Shown here piece after piece: positions 11,338 through 23,264 of a stretch of 64,000 nt of DNA. The first letter of the stretch is position 1. Every line of letters begins with the position of its first letter. Made by a program: the position numbers and the translations under genes. Under the pieces are notes generated by a model that worked only from the letters and a program-made list of their open reading frames with translations, had not been told where the DNA came from and searched no databases. The DNA is from Beroe forskalii (lineage: Eukaryota > Ctenophora > Nuda > Beroida > Beroidae): NCBI GenBank assembly GCA_011033025.1, contig WFMF01000575.1, positions 1 to 64,000 on the forward strand, in the 5' to 3' direction.

Positions 11338-14105
11338 AGCTGGGTGAATGCTTAGATAGGATGCAATATCGGTTGTTTCAACGATATCACGATAATTGAT
11401 ATCATTGTACTAAAATTGATAGTACTAAAAATGGACTATTCGTAGCCCCTCTCAACTCATAGTCCTATCCCATAATTCGTGCTTCCAAAATATTAGCGTT
11501 TAACCCTCCTCCATCCATCTCGTAAACGTAAAGCAAAGGACAAATGTCCTGAGGCAGAAAGTTCTACTAAGTACACCCTAGGTACGCGTACGCCCGGCCA
11601 TTCACCCTAGGATTTCGATTTTCATTTAATTTTGATAAGATAATTCGTCTGTTTGCTGTTTCGTTCATCATGCCCTAGTTTGAAGTTTGGCGTGTGAATT
11701 TTTAGTCCAATTCCAAGTTGACTTACACGCCGTTAACAATCTGATTTTGAGAGATATCTCTAATTTTATAATTTAAGTATTAAACGTGAATTGTTTGGCT
11801 ATGTGTATGAGTTTTTAATGTTTTACTATTTTAGCATGAACATATTCTGTACAATCAGTTGTGTAGTGTAGTTCTATTGTACTTATTGTAAAACTGAAAA
11901 CGTGAATTGTTTGGCTATGAGTATGAGTATGAGTTTTTAATGTTTCACTATTTTAGCTTGCTAAACACGTATAATATATCCCTGTCTGCGTTGCGCGGCG
12001 CGTACACACACCTATGCGGGCTTAGGAATATTTTAGCATGAACATATTCTGTACAATCTGAATCAGTTGTGTAGTATAGTTGAAGTTCTAATTCTATTGT
12101 TCTTATTTTGAAAGGAAACTCATAGTTTAATTTTGATTAATTTCTTCCCTTAACCAGGGTCCTGGTTAGGCTAGGGCAAATTAAATCCCTGTTTCACTTT
12201 CAGTTTGCGTTGCGCTGCGTGCTTTCCCAGGGACTGGTTGCCCTAACCAGGACCCTGGTTTCGCGACGCCCGGGCCCCTGGTTAGGGGAAGGGACTGGGA
12301 ATTAGAGCGCGCGCGGCGGCGCGCGTACACACATTACCACATGTTACGTGTCCCTTTCCTAAGCCCGCATAGGTGTGTGTACGCGCCGCGCAACGCAGAC
12401 AGGCTAGGGATATACGTGTTTAGCAACGTGTCCCTGTTTGTTCGCGCTTCCGCGCGCTTAATTTCGTAGAAGAGGCGCGCTTGCGCGCGCAAAATAAGGC
12501 TCCGTAACATGGAGTAAGCGCGCGCGGCGAGGGTAGGGTAACATCCTACGAAAATGCAGTAACATACCATAAGGGCAAGAATCGTTCCTAACTTGCTATT
12601 GTCAGACTTCGCGCGAGCTGGGGGTCCGGTCAACGCCTGACAAACTTGCAAAACACGTTAAAAAAAAACTTGTCAGACGTTGCCTGACCCCTTTGCCGAA
12701 GGCCAAGGCGCTAGTCCCTGTTCTTAAGAAGGGCGCAGCGCGGCGCAACGCAAACAGGGATATGATATGCGTGTTTAGCAAGTTTACATTAGAAACCGTC
12801 ATTCATAATAATTTTATCAACTGTTGATTGAAGTATCTTTTGAAGTCTGATGAAATCAATAATTTGTGTCAATCAAAGCAAATCAAAAAGATTAAAAGAA
12901 ATCTTTGAAATTTTTTCAAAACATCAACCTGCAAAGACATCAACCTGCAAGACTTTTTTCCAACTCTGTACTTGAACACGCACCAACGTGATCCTTTGAG
13001 GTTATGCAATATAGGAGTTGTAGGATCTAAGTGAGTCACACCAAGATGAGTGGTGTGCAGGCATCTAATTCAGTCCAATAGTACCTTCTTCAGCTTTCAG
13101 GGTGTTTAAATTGCAAAAGCTTTTTATGTGGTAGGCCCCCCCAGCAGTCACCCCCTGGTACCAGGAAATAGCACCATCAATTGCAGTGACCGCCTGTCTG
13201 AATGAAACTGAAACTTGCTCTTTGCTTTTTGTCTTTACTTCAAGCATCAAGATATTAAGCAACACGTTCTTATTGAAGAGAACCAGAGGACCAGTGGATG
13301 GATCCGGGTTATTTTTGACCTTTTATGTTGCAAATTGATGAAATTATCAAATTAATGAGTGTGGCATGCATCCTGATCTAATACTCCATTTTGAGAGATG
13401 CTTTCCAGGAAAGCATCTCTCGAGATGGATGAATCTACAAGATGATGGATTTTTGAAATTTGTATCTGGTGCATTTTGAAATTTAACCATCTTTAAATCA
13501 CTTTTGCTTTATTGTCAAATGAGTTTCAGAGTAATGTGAAATGTTGAATCATGGTATAATGGTCACAAAATATAATCATTTGTTTTATTCATCCTGCATT
13601 ATAACTAGTGTGATAGAAATTGAAACTATAATGTCATATGAGAGTATTACACTGTAGTCAACTTGTCAAGTGAAACACAAAGAGTGAAATAAATATAATG
13701 TGAAATAAATATAACTATCTCTGTAATTATATAACTATCTCTGTAATTATATTTTACTAATAACTATAAATAATATGTCAGCTTAAAATTTTCCAGGATG
13801 GCTATTTTCATAATTTTGTACACCTGTCTATTGACCAAGTATGTAGAAGGTTTGTCCAAATTTCACCTTAACATACCATTTTCATATACTTATGATTTGG
13901 GTATACATGTTCAAGGAGAAGCTAAACTTGGCCTAATAAGTATTAGCTGACAACATGACTGGGGCAGCACCAGAAGCACCCATCAACTTGAAAGTCTCAT
14001 TACATAGAGCATGGAGGCAACACTCCATGCATTGAAAGTTTCAAGTTTATGGGTGGTTCAAACTCTGACCCAGGGAAGTTCTTAACATTCAATACTGTGA
14101 AGTAG
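11338..14105. other. Intergenic spacer with degenerate foldback blocks
   Basis: No exon is supported here. An inverted pair (11956-12030 against 12356-12430) shares the reverse complements of CCTATGCGGGCTTAGGAA and GCGTTGCGCGGCGCG. A nested pair around 12155-12265 shares AACCAGGGTCCTGGTT. Two near repeats (tttggctatgtgtatgag and tttggctatgagtatgag) lie at about 11790 and 11910. A short hairpin (agatgctttcc / ggaaagcatct) is at 13395-13425. The rest is AT-rich with nothing recognised. Confidence 0.5.
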
Positions 14106-16258
14106 TCAACCAATACTCATTGTACCAAGTTTAAAAGTTTGAATGTAGAAGGTACCCAATGCCCTGATGACAAACCATATTACTGTTACGACAGTCAGGC
14201 TAGTTCCAATTGCTACAGTGGTGAAAGAAGTCTTTGTTTTTGTACAGGTGAGTAGAAAATAAGTTAAGTTATTTAAGTGTTTACCATGGAAAGAAAATTT
14301 GTGATAATGAAGGATGGTTACACCAGCATACACAAATGACATTTTCATGAATGATATCATGTTCAAGCACTTATAGGTAATATACCAATAGTACCCTATA
14401 CCCACAATATGAGACAACAAGTGTTATTATTGTTCACTTGTTTCTTGTGCTGCAGACAATTATTTGACACTTGACAGTGCCCTGGCACCTAAAAACAAAT
14501 GGATTTAGAAAATCATTATGCAAACTATTTTAAATAAGTAGGTATATATCTATTCAAAAAAATTGTTATTCAAACTATTCCAAATAATTATGCCTATATC
14601 CATCTAGACACCTCTGACCTTGGAAATGGAAATCCTGCTGATGTAACATGGAATGATGATACCAATGTGTGTAACAGTGATGCCAGAACAGCTTGCTTTG
14701 AATATAAAGAAAATCTCAGATCATTTTACAAGTTAGCATACCTTAGTAGTTATCTTAACAATAATTTACAAGTTAGCATACCTAAGTTTCTTAACAATTA
14801 TCTAACCTCTTGAAAAATTGGCCAATGTAAAACTCATAAGTTTATTATAGTTATCCATCATGAAATGTATACTTCTCGATGATTTAATTGGCATAACACT
14901 TCAATTGTTGTTCAATTAAATTTGAGGTTTCATTCAACTCAAATAGTCGAGTAGTTAATGTAAGCAGTTGATCTGGTTGATCAAATATTCAATATTTCAT
15001 CCTTCAATAAGATTTTGACAACTATTCAGCAATATTTCATATTTCAATAAGATTAGTCTTAATCAAGTTAACTTCTTAAGTTGAGTGTTTTTCAGAGGAA
15101 CGTGTTACAATGAACAGGCATGTACAGATGCCAGTCTATCTTGGATTCAGGATGGGACCCACGCAGCATCCTGCACTGACTTACAAACAGTGGGTTTCAC
15201 ATTCTTTCACTGTGCAAAAGTGCATATCTCAGACTAGGAAAGAGTATTACTCTTGAAGGATTTTACAACTCAACGCTTTCAAAATACCCAATTCACATCA
15301 CTCACAATCAACTATTTGTCCCATTGATGGGCTTTCTAGCAGGTATATACATAAAGTGTATCTGTTAATTGGGATACTTCCCTCACCATCTTCATCTTGT
15401 CGCAGCGGCAGTACCAATGTGAGTCACTGGAGCACACGACTTGGGATGGGGTTAACTCAGTCTGTACCTGTGAAGAGCCTGGTGCAGAGTTCCATGGAGA
15501 CCACTGCCACGGAGGAGACCATGATGACGACCATGATGACGACCATGACGAAGTCTCAGTGGCTAAGAAATGGGGTTATGGGGTGATAGCTTCAGCTATC
15601 ATAAGGTTAGTTAGTGAGTTAGTGGGGGGTTATACTTTGATAAGTTTTTGCACTCTAATTGCAATAATATCTGTAATTTGCTGTAGTGGATGGTCGCCCT
15701 TATCTTGTTCTCTGCTAATAAGATTCAAAAATCTTGGCCAAAAAACTTTCAGATCAGCAAGAAGGGCGCTCATATTCTAAGCTGCGTCAAGTGATCATTG
15801 CTTCCCTCCCTTACTCGCCAATGAGGATCTTGAATGGCAGTAAATCTCTAAAACTTTTTTCATGAAAAATTTCCACGAGCATTGAACCTGAGGCCACCGT
15901 TTGGGAGCCATCATTTAGCATTCACTGCCAAGCTGAGGTTATACACATAACGTACTGTAGGGAGTTTTCCAGTGTTGTGAAACCTGGCAATTGACAGTAT
16001 TTTCAAGATGAATACCCCCAATTAATCACGATCCCTACCAACCCTACCCAATGCCTCTAAATCTATAAACTATTAAGTCGATTGGGGAGGGAAGAATACG
16101 ATCTCTTACACTCCACATTTTGCAGTGCATTTGCGGTATTCGGAGTAATGGTGGTTCTGCTGAGAGACAAATGGTGGTACTCATACCTACTTTCCACTAT
16201 GGTGGCACTTGCTATGGGTTGTTTGTTGAGTGACGCTATACTGCACCTCATCCCACTG
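14106..16258 (+). CDS. SLC39/ZIP-family zinc transporter, N-terminal half (partial)
   Basis: Zinc importer of the LIV-1 type, expected in a plasma or organelle membrane. Exons 14106-14247, 14608-14731, 15096-15189, 15406-15605 and 16126-16258 join in phase. The first three and the start of the fourth encode a Cys-rich ectodomain (paired motifs such as YYCYD, CFCT and CYNEQACTD). The fourth continues into a His/Asp-rich stretch (about GDHCHGGDHDDDHDDDHDE) and then WGYGVIASAII, which starts TM1. Exon 16126 adds TM1-TM2 and ends in CLLSDAILHLIP, the typical ZIP TM2 end. The start codon and the second half, with the HNxxD and HExPHE metal-site helices, were not found; homology stops about 100 bp before the inverted-repeat arm. 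The exon-2 end is duplicated into its intron. Other membrane families are unlikely given the TM2 motif. Confidence 0.7.
14725..14798 (+). repeat. Duplicated exon end plus donor (SLC39 intron)
   Basis: Copy 1 contains the coding end TTTACAA and the donor gttagcatacc. Copy 2 at 14765 repeats TTTACAAGTTAGCATACC exactly, followed by a diverged ttaacaat tail, with a spacing of 40 bp. Confidence 0.75.
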
Positions 16259-16779
16259 GTAAGTGCTAATCAGAGTTATATATCGCACCCCAGAACCTCT
16301 CTCCTCTTACAGACCTTACAATAAGGACAAACATAGTCATAAATTCCTCCTCCAACCTTTCTCCCCACGTGCGGATTTTTTTCCGCGTCAACTTTCTACA
16401 TAGATTCTATCGAAAACACACACAAGTAAAAGGTTTTTTGATTGGGGTTTTAAAAAACTTTAGATGGGCATAGGCGATTTTAAAATGTTTTATGAGCTCA
16501 ACTGTTCTCTTCCATCGTTTTTTCCCTCAAGTTTGATTGTAAAAAAAATAGTGTTTGGGCAATCCCATCCAGTGTGACATGAGACATATGTATGTAGATG
16601 CCCCTTGAAGATGCGCTGTGCCGAAGACTAGACTCTCACTTTTTAACAATTAAGTCTGAGGGTAACGGTCGGCCGCGAGCGGCGAGGTTTGATATGTTGG
16701 CGCCAAAATAGTCTAAATAGCAGAGGACAGGTGACAAACAAATTTTGACATGTGACATACTGTGTGACATGTGACATAC

Positions 16780-16839
16780 CCATGCTACGAGCCCATCATT
16801 CACTGCGTAGGGGTTATTCTTGTGCGACTTGAACATCAA
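16780..16839 (-). pseudogene. Inverted extra copy of one exon of the gene at 23265-30583
   Basis: On the minus strand this 60-nt segment reads LMFKSHKNNPYAVNDGLVAW, the same 20 residues as the exon 28525-28584, again bounded by a ctgaaaa/ttttcag acceptor and a gtatgt donor. It was carried along by the inverted duplication. No partner exons surround it on this strand, so it is probably non-functional, although it is open and keeps intact splice sites. Confidence 0.75.
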
Positions 16840-17069
16840 CTGAAAAGGAAATAGTGTTTACGAGACATAATATATATTTTTGCGGGAAAATAATTAGACT
16901 GGGGATCGTGATTTTGGGGATCAAATGTTACCTCGTTGAGTGTTAACGTCAGATGATGACATCATATTGAAATTTTATGGGATGCAAAAATATTGGGATT
17001 TTATAGTAAAATCCCAAATTTTCATAATGGTTCTGCCCAAAATTTGTTCATTTCAACTTTTCAAGAGAA

Positions 17070-17560
17070 ATATTTGTAAGGCGATTGAACTATTGAATGA
17101 TACGTTAACGTCTTATGAAATCAGGTCTAAAAATTTCACGAAATCCTAACAAATCATCCTTCCTCCTTCCAATACGGAACAATTCAAGTTACTCAACCAC
17201 TGAATTTTAGAAGGTCATGTCATCCAGTATTGACAAAACGAATAGAGAAATAGCAATATTATCAAAGATTTTTCCAATTATTACCTAATAAGCTAATAGT
17301 TTCGCCCAAAACTAGAAGCTTAGCTACTCAGTTGAGATATTCGTATGGCGATTAAATGATACCGCAATTGATATCAGGTCTAAAAAGTAAACATTCCACG
17401 GAAATCCTAACAAATCATCGGTGAAATTTCCATAGACGATCATTCATTCAGGTAACAGTAGGATATGATTAATGAAAAGACCTGTTTATATTGATCACTA
17501 CGTTAGATTGTAGCGCAGTGCTATCCATTGTAAATTTTGTCCGTTTACTACTTTTTATTA
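17070..17560 (+). repeat. Interspersed repeat A, copy 1
   Basis: Shares long stretches (CTCCTTCCAATACGGAACAA, TAGTTTCGCCCAAAACTAGA, CATTCATTCAGGTAACAGTA) with 21695-22095 (+), 27785-28250 (-) and 33960-34460 (+). No protein is encoded. It accompanies the receptor genes. Confidence 0.8.
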
Positions 17561-20160
17561 GTTTTCTTAATTCCTTCTTGCTAACCATTCAAATGATCAA
17601 TTAGCAGCTTTAAAAACAATCGAAAATCATGAATCCGTTGTATACTGTATTTGTTAAATTTTTGTCTCGAATTACGACTGAGTCTCTACAACTAAATCTC
17701 TGCCGCTTCTCGAATCAAATGTCGATTAATTCTCGTCTAAATCTTATTCTACATGATTTTGACGATGGTATGAGCCAACGCAGCCATTTATATCAAGAAA
17801 GGCTAGGTATTATTCAGGAATTCTGGAAGATTGATATTTAATATCACTACATTACTGTAGATAGTAGCGTAGTTCTCCTCATGGGCATAGAACAGAACAG
17901 CAACGCCACGAGAACGCCACGGCAGCGCCACGGTGCCCGTAGGCAAGGTATGCATCTCGCATTCAGCTCTCGTGATCAGGGTGTCTGCAGTTATATGATC
18001 CTACAACGGTTCCTTGCTCTGTTCACCGGAGGAGGGTTGCCGAGAACAGAAGAAGCCGTCAAGAACTGTTCAGAATAAAACAAAAATTTTTCAGAATAAA
18101 ACAAAAATTTTATTTAGCATTTCATTGAACACACCTAAAATTACTAAAAATATGTACGAACAAAAAGCTTATAATTATAAATGATTTCTGATTGGTGGGC
18201 AATATGGGGAGTAACAATGATAGAGTGTTCTAGTTGAGGGATTCTGATTTTAGGTAATAGGGGAACTCTAAAGCATTATATTCAAACAATAGGGTTCTGA
18301 TTTCAGGGTGTTAGGGAATTATAATATTGATAGGGAGTTATATATTGTTATGGGTTAATATTGTTAGAGCACTTTAATATGAAGCGATCATGGAACATAA
18401 TCTGATATGTGTTTGACTCTTACGCCGATAGAAGACCCCCACCCAGTGTGGTAGGCCAAATGCTGGTGAAATGCAAGGTCGCAGGGCTGAGGCTATTGCT
18501 TCCTTTGAGTGTACCAGCAATTTGAAGCTAGATAGTCTTTATTTCTAGTATACTTTATTTTAAGAATATTTTATTGTGTTCATAGTGTAAGTTAAATCAA
18601 TTCTTTTTAAAATGGAGTTTCAAACTTTTCAACATACTAAGTCTGTACCAAGACGTCTGTTCAATCTGAGGATATATTAATATTTTTATTATCTTATTTA
18701 ATCATCATAATGTAAATCTATGCTTCAGAAGTGTCAAAATATCCTGAAAACTAATTCTCTTAATGTAACAAGAGGGTGGATTCAATTGACTATTTTTTTG
18801 TATTATGGGAAATATCATTGAGTGTAACTGCTGCAGTTATATTATATTATAATATAATTATACTCATGTGGCACTTTTTGGTCTACCAATATTTTTGAAT
18901 TTTTTTCCTTTTTCTAGTACTGAGATCATTGCAGGGTGTTCCAGGTTCTGTTTTAAGCATTCACCGGGGGTCACCCTGCAGTTATTTCGAGAATTTTACT
19001 TTCATATCATGTTTGATAGCCCCAATTTAAGGGAGAAGTCATAAATTTTGGAGAAGTTCTCGGGACAACATTCCAGATGATGCTACCTTCATAGAAAAAG
19101 TTTTGGATGGGGTGGGAGTTAACAGTCGAGTCTCTTCCATTTCTATCTGAAAGACTGAAATTTTCTAAATAAACATATGGGAGTTCTGAACTTTAGAATC
19201 TTAAAAATTTCATTAGCACAGTGATAAATATATAAATTTCTTATATTCATTATGCTATTTTTATTAAAGAGTGGTTTAGTGTCTTCTCCTGTAAAATCAT
19301 ACCTAGGATTTGTTTTTCGAATTCTCTTGCTCTAGCACATGTTTTAAATTTGTTGAGGTAGGGCTTCCTTATCTCCAAATAAAATTTATACATTTTTTCT
19401 GGAGTTTGAATAAAGGCTCAATTTTGTTGTTGGATACTCCTCCCAGACAGTTATACCATATGCGAGATGACTCTCAAATAGTGTGTAGTAAAGGTTTTAA
19501 ACAGCTCATCCGAATGTTGTCTTTTATCAAGTTAATGATACCTGCACTACAGGCAAGTTTTTTTGTCAGATTTTTAAGGTGAGTGTTCCAGTTGAGGTTC
19601 TCATCAATAGTCACTCCAAGAAATTTGGCCTCATTGACTTGTTTAATTTTTTAGTGTTATCAATTTTAATATAAGGTTTTCAGCTGTGTTATTGGATTTT
19701 GGAGATTTGAAGTCAATGAAGCAGCATTTCGACATGTTGATGTGGGAGTTTGTTTACAAGCATATAAAGGCTCACCTGTTCAAGAATTTTGTTAGCCCTA
19801 TCGTAAACAAGTATTTGACTTGGCGCAGTAATGAATATGTTTGTATCATCGGCAAATAGAACAAATTTGGATTCATTATTTATGTTAGGGAGATCATTAA
19901 TCACCAAGATTGATGAACTCCTTGACCTTGGTACCTCATTGAAAGATGCCTTGCTGTGGATGGGGGTTTCAGAGGACGAGTACAAGGAATGCCGCCTTTA
20001 AACAAGCAGAACTTTGGTCATCAGTGTTTATCCACCTATATCTGCTATTAACTTTCAGATATGTTTGCATATAATGATATTATACATGAACTGTCAGTGA
20101 TAATTTATCAATTCATAAATTATTATGAATGCGTGCATATGATCGTCCTAATCATCTTAG
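17561..20160. other. Spacer between inverted-repeat arm and receptor gene
   Basis: It contains the inner end of the left arm and a short CGCCACGG-rich segment at 17893-17940 that is the reverse complement of the minisatellite at 20160-20410. A 22-bp direct repeat (cagaataaaacaaaaatttt) is at 18068-18110. AT-rich DNA follows, then the LINE fragment listed separately. No exon is supported. Confidence 0.5.
19290..19985 (-). mobile_element. LINE reverse-transcriptase fragment
   Basis: Minus-strand pieces read LVINDLPN and KFVLFADDTNIF, the RT catalytic FADD box. Further down they read GGVSNNKIEPLFKLQKK, typical of the region after the RT in CR1/jockey elements. Stops and frameshifts show it is dead. 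Both element ends are missing. Confidence 0.75.
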
Positions 20161-20415
20161 GCGCTGTCGTGGCTTCACGGTGGCTCTACCGTGGCTTTCT
20201 CGTGGTGTTTCCAGGTCAGCGTCACGGTGGCCTTCTCGTGGCATCACGGTGGCTTCACCATGGCACTGCCCCGGCGCCTAGGTAGCTTCCTCGTGGCGTC
20301 TTCGTGGCTTCAACGTGGCGCCGCAGTGGCGTCCCCGTGGCTTCACCATGGCAATGCCGTGGCGTCACCGTGGCGTTACCGTGGCGCTGCCGTGGCGTTC
20401 TCGTGGCATTGCTGT
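20160..20415 (+). repeat. GTGGC-type minisatellite upstream of receptor gene
   Basis: Units of 12-18 bp built on CGTGGCG(T/C)(T/C)NCCGTGG run for about 250 bp. It lies just upstream of the receptor's 5' region. The open frames through it are a by-product of the repeat. Confidence 0.75.
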
Positions 20416-20635
20416 TCTGATTTTGCAACTCTCGCAAATTTATTTTGCGGCGCCTGTAATATTGTTTATACTTTCAGTTCTTTATTAATCATTCAAAATA
20501 TTTTCATTGATATATGGGTCCAGAAACAATCAAATATCATGAGGTCTATGTAAACTTTGTAGCTGAAGTTTACATTTTTAATAACATAGTCCTGTAAATT
20601 ATACAACTCGCTACCTACTGAATTTAATAACAGGT

Positions 20636-21598
20636 ATGGTAGACATTGAAGGTTTTCCCTGGATTTCTTTCAATATCTTCGTGACCTCATCTTCCTTCCT
20701 GGGAGATACAACTATCTTGGTAGCATCGATGAAATACAATGCGTTCACTCTCAACAAACCTACGGTGGCAGTTATACAAAATTTGGCAGTGGCTGATCTC
20801 CTCGTCAGCAGTATGTTCATCATTGAACTCATAATATTCAATGAATCTGGTTGGAAGGAACTGCGGAAATTCTATGTTCATGTTGGAAGATACGTCCTTT
20901 ACTTCAGCCTAACTGCAAGCTTTCACCTTACAGCTGCATTAACCACAATAAAGCTCCTTACTATCAAGTACCCATTTCGTGCACGGCTCTGGACTAAGCG
21001 TAAATTTCATCTGCTTTGTGCTATTATCTGGGTAACGTCTCTGCTGTACATAGTTCCCTGGGTTGTGCTTTTGGAAGCAGATTTGGCACGGATGCATTAC
21101 TGGGATTCTATGCGTATAGTGCTGTCATGGTTAGGGACATTAACAAATTTGCTTCTACTTCTTGTAGTCATCTTCACATCAGCATGGCTGATACATGAGG
21201 CTTGCAAGGCGGTGAGACAGCGTGGAGATCGTGTCAGGTGGGAGGGACTATTGACAGTAATAGCTACTGCTGTAGTCTTCACCATCAGTATCCTGCCTGG
21301 GATAGTGGCAGATATTGTTCTTAAATCAGGAGATGTGGATTTTCATCGTGAGATGTACTATGTATCCTTGTACACTATAAAAATAAACGTTATGGCGAAC
21401 TTCTTCATATACAGTCTCACAGTAAGAAGCTTCAGAATGTTTCTCCTAGAGCGGGCTCGTGTTTTCAAGAAAACAATCTGTTGCACAACAGCAGTAGAAC
21501 CAGAAAACATCAGGATGATGCAACTCAGGGGGCACATCCGACAGGAGCCTATGCAACCTACTACTGAAGCAAGAGGAAAGTGCGAGACTGCAATGTGA
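20636..21598 (+). CDS. Rhodopsin-like G-protein-coupled receptor, single coding exon
   Basis: Seven-helix receptor of 320 residues, ligand unknown. TM2 carries the conserved NLAVADLL (Asp 2.50). TM3 is followed by KYPFR in place of the usual DRY. TM5-6 are linked by a basic loop with RQRGDRVRWEG. TM7 reads NVMANFFIYSLTVRSF, a variant of NPxxY. The Cys-Cys pair in KKTICCTTA could be palmitoylated. The ATG lies 2-3 nt after an acag acceptor, so a 5' UTR intron is likely; the same arrangement is seen in the paralogue at 26868. The 3' flank (tacacgaag, ccaaatatcatggacatt) is conserved in the other copies. Full length and open, so probably functional. Confidence 0.85.
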   Translation: MVDIEGFPWISFNIFVTSSSFLGDTTILVASMKYNAFTLNKPTVAVIQNLAVADLLVSSMFIIELIIFNESGWKELRKFYVHVGRYVLYFSLTASFHLTAALTTIKLLTIKYPFRARLWTKRKFHLLCAIIWVTSLLYIVPWVVLLEADLARMHYWDSMRIVLSWLGTLTNLLLLLVVIFTSAWLIHEACKAVRQRGDRVRWEGLLTVIATAVVFTISILPGIVADIVLKSGDVDFHREMYYVSLYTIKINVMANFFIYSLTVRSFRMFLLERARVFKKTICCTTAVEPENIRMMQLRGHIRQEPMQPTTEARGKCETAM

Positions 21599-23264
21599 TA
21601 TTATGATACACGAAGCATGGGGGACACCAAATATCATGGACATTGGACAGCCCTGATATTTCTTAATTATTAACATTATCAAATGAAACAAGAATTGCGC
21701 CTCCTTCCAATACGGAACAATTCAAGTTACTCAACCACTGAATTTTAGAAGCTCAAGTCATCCAGTATTGACAAAACGAATAGAGAAATAGCAATATTAT
21801 CAAAGATTTTTCCAATTATTACCTAATAGTTTCGCCCAAAACTAGAAGCTATTAACAGAGCTTAGCTACTCAGTTGAGATATAAGTATTGTGATTGGATG
21901 ATATCGCAATTGATATCAGGTCTAAAAAGTAAACATTCCGCGGAAATTCTAACAAATCATCGGTGAAATTTCCATCGACGATCATTCATTCAGGTTACAG
22001 TAGGGTATGATTAAGGAAAAGACCTGTTTAATTCGATCACTACGTTAGATTGTAGCGCAGTGCTATCCACAGTAACTTTTGTCCGTTTACTACTTTTTAT
22101 TGGTTTTCTTAATTTTTCTGTATATAACAAGACCGATGACTTTAATTTCTCTGTAGTTTCTTTAACATTTCCACAGAGTAATATCCTCTAGAAGTAGGCC
22201 ATAATGTATTCTATAGTCAAATCCTTAGGTATGCTAACATTTGTACTGAATTAGAAACTTTCCTTCAATCTTAAAAAGTTTTCCAAAAACTGATTGAAAG
22301 AGGATATAGTAACTCAATCTTGTAGACATTATTAAACGTTGCCTTAATAAGAATAGCTTAGTCTTTCAGAAATATGCAATTTTAGATAACAGTACAATTT
22401 TAGATCAATTTGTTTAGGTATTGGCACGCGAGGTTCTTCACATTCTGTACTGGATAGTTGTGCAGCTTGTTGCTGACCTTGAGCAACTTACTGTATGATT
22501 AGCCTGGGACTGAATGGGGCTGGACAGGCAGATGCCTGTAACCTCCCATTCATTTTAACTTCCACTTTCAGGTTTTAAATAGCGTAACATTAAGATGTTT
22601 CACCCGAATTTAATAACACTCATTGATCTTTTACCTCTACTGAACTCTTTCCTTTTCTCCCCTTCCTCTAAACTGTGTTGCTCAGGAACCGGAGTCCTGG
22701 TGGCCCAGCCCTGCAGTTGTAAGCTGTGAGGGTACGTGGCCGAAACCCTCCGTTTCCCTTTGTCACCTGCTGATGGGACACCTACATCGCAGATGGCAGG
22801 GAGACCTTACAACTGTAGGGTAACCGCTGATGATTCACAGTTTAGTCTCTTCCGCCTCTTATGTCAATCCTTGAATTAGAAAATCGATGTACAGTATTTG
22901 TTATGTTTGTAGTATACCCATACACCTTTATAGATAAGACATTGGATTGAAACATAGGTACGTTATATAATTAGAAACTTATTCCTTTATCATGAGTAAA
23001 TTTTTCGTGTATACTATATCAGACTGTATGAGAGCCTTATATTCATTTTTCAGGTAATTATCAGTAATTTTACTCTCATTTTTGTTGGATTGAATCACTC
23101 ATTTTTATGTGATGTGCATGAGCTTATCTCAAATTCAATGCCAATTTCAAGTGATCGACCAATGGGTATTTTCGCGAAACTTTTTCACCCCAATAGGTCC
23201 GGATACATTGTAACCAAGCCGTTGTGTGCTCCCCCAAATACAGCTGGAAGTATGATAAAAACAG
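21599..23264. other. Spacer with repeat A copy 2 and a short foldback
   Basis: Repeat A occupies about 21695-22095. A foldback with CCCTGCAGTTGTAAG and the reverse complement of CTTACAACTGTAGGG lies at 22711-22816. A start for the gene that follows was not found here. Confidence 0.5.

Larger units (their letters stand above)
16368..17890. repeat. Left arm of inverted segmental duplication
   Basis: About 1.5 kb pairs in inverse orientation with 27430-28950. The matches run from the outer end (gtcaactttctacatagattct / its complement) through the captured exon, repeat A and the inner end (caggaattctggaagattga). Divergence is moderate, with many small indels. Confidence 0.8.

Noticed and set aside
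12334..12802. 105- and 66-residue minus-strand frames
   Set aside because: They run through GC-rich foldback repeats with no recognisable protein.
13065..13265. 66-residue minus-strand frame (QAVTAIDGAISWYQGV)
   Set aside because: Faintly reminiscent of transposon protein, but no catalytic motif, no neighbours and no splice support.
20191..20553. Frame of 120 residues rich in VASPW/RGAAVA
   Set aside because: Minisatellite of GTGGC units; no family, and the frame closes just past the repeat.
22681..22816. Possible exon after a pyrimidine-rich acceptor at 22681
   Set aside because: All frames stop within about 15 codons and the segment is part of a foldback.
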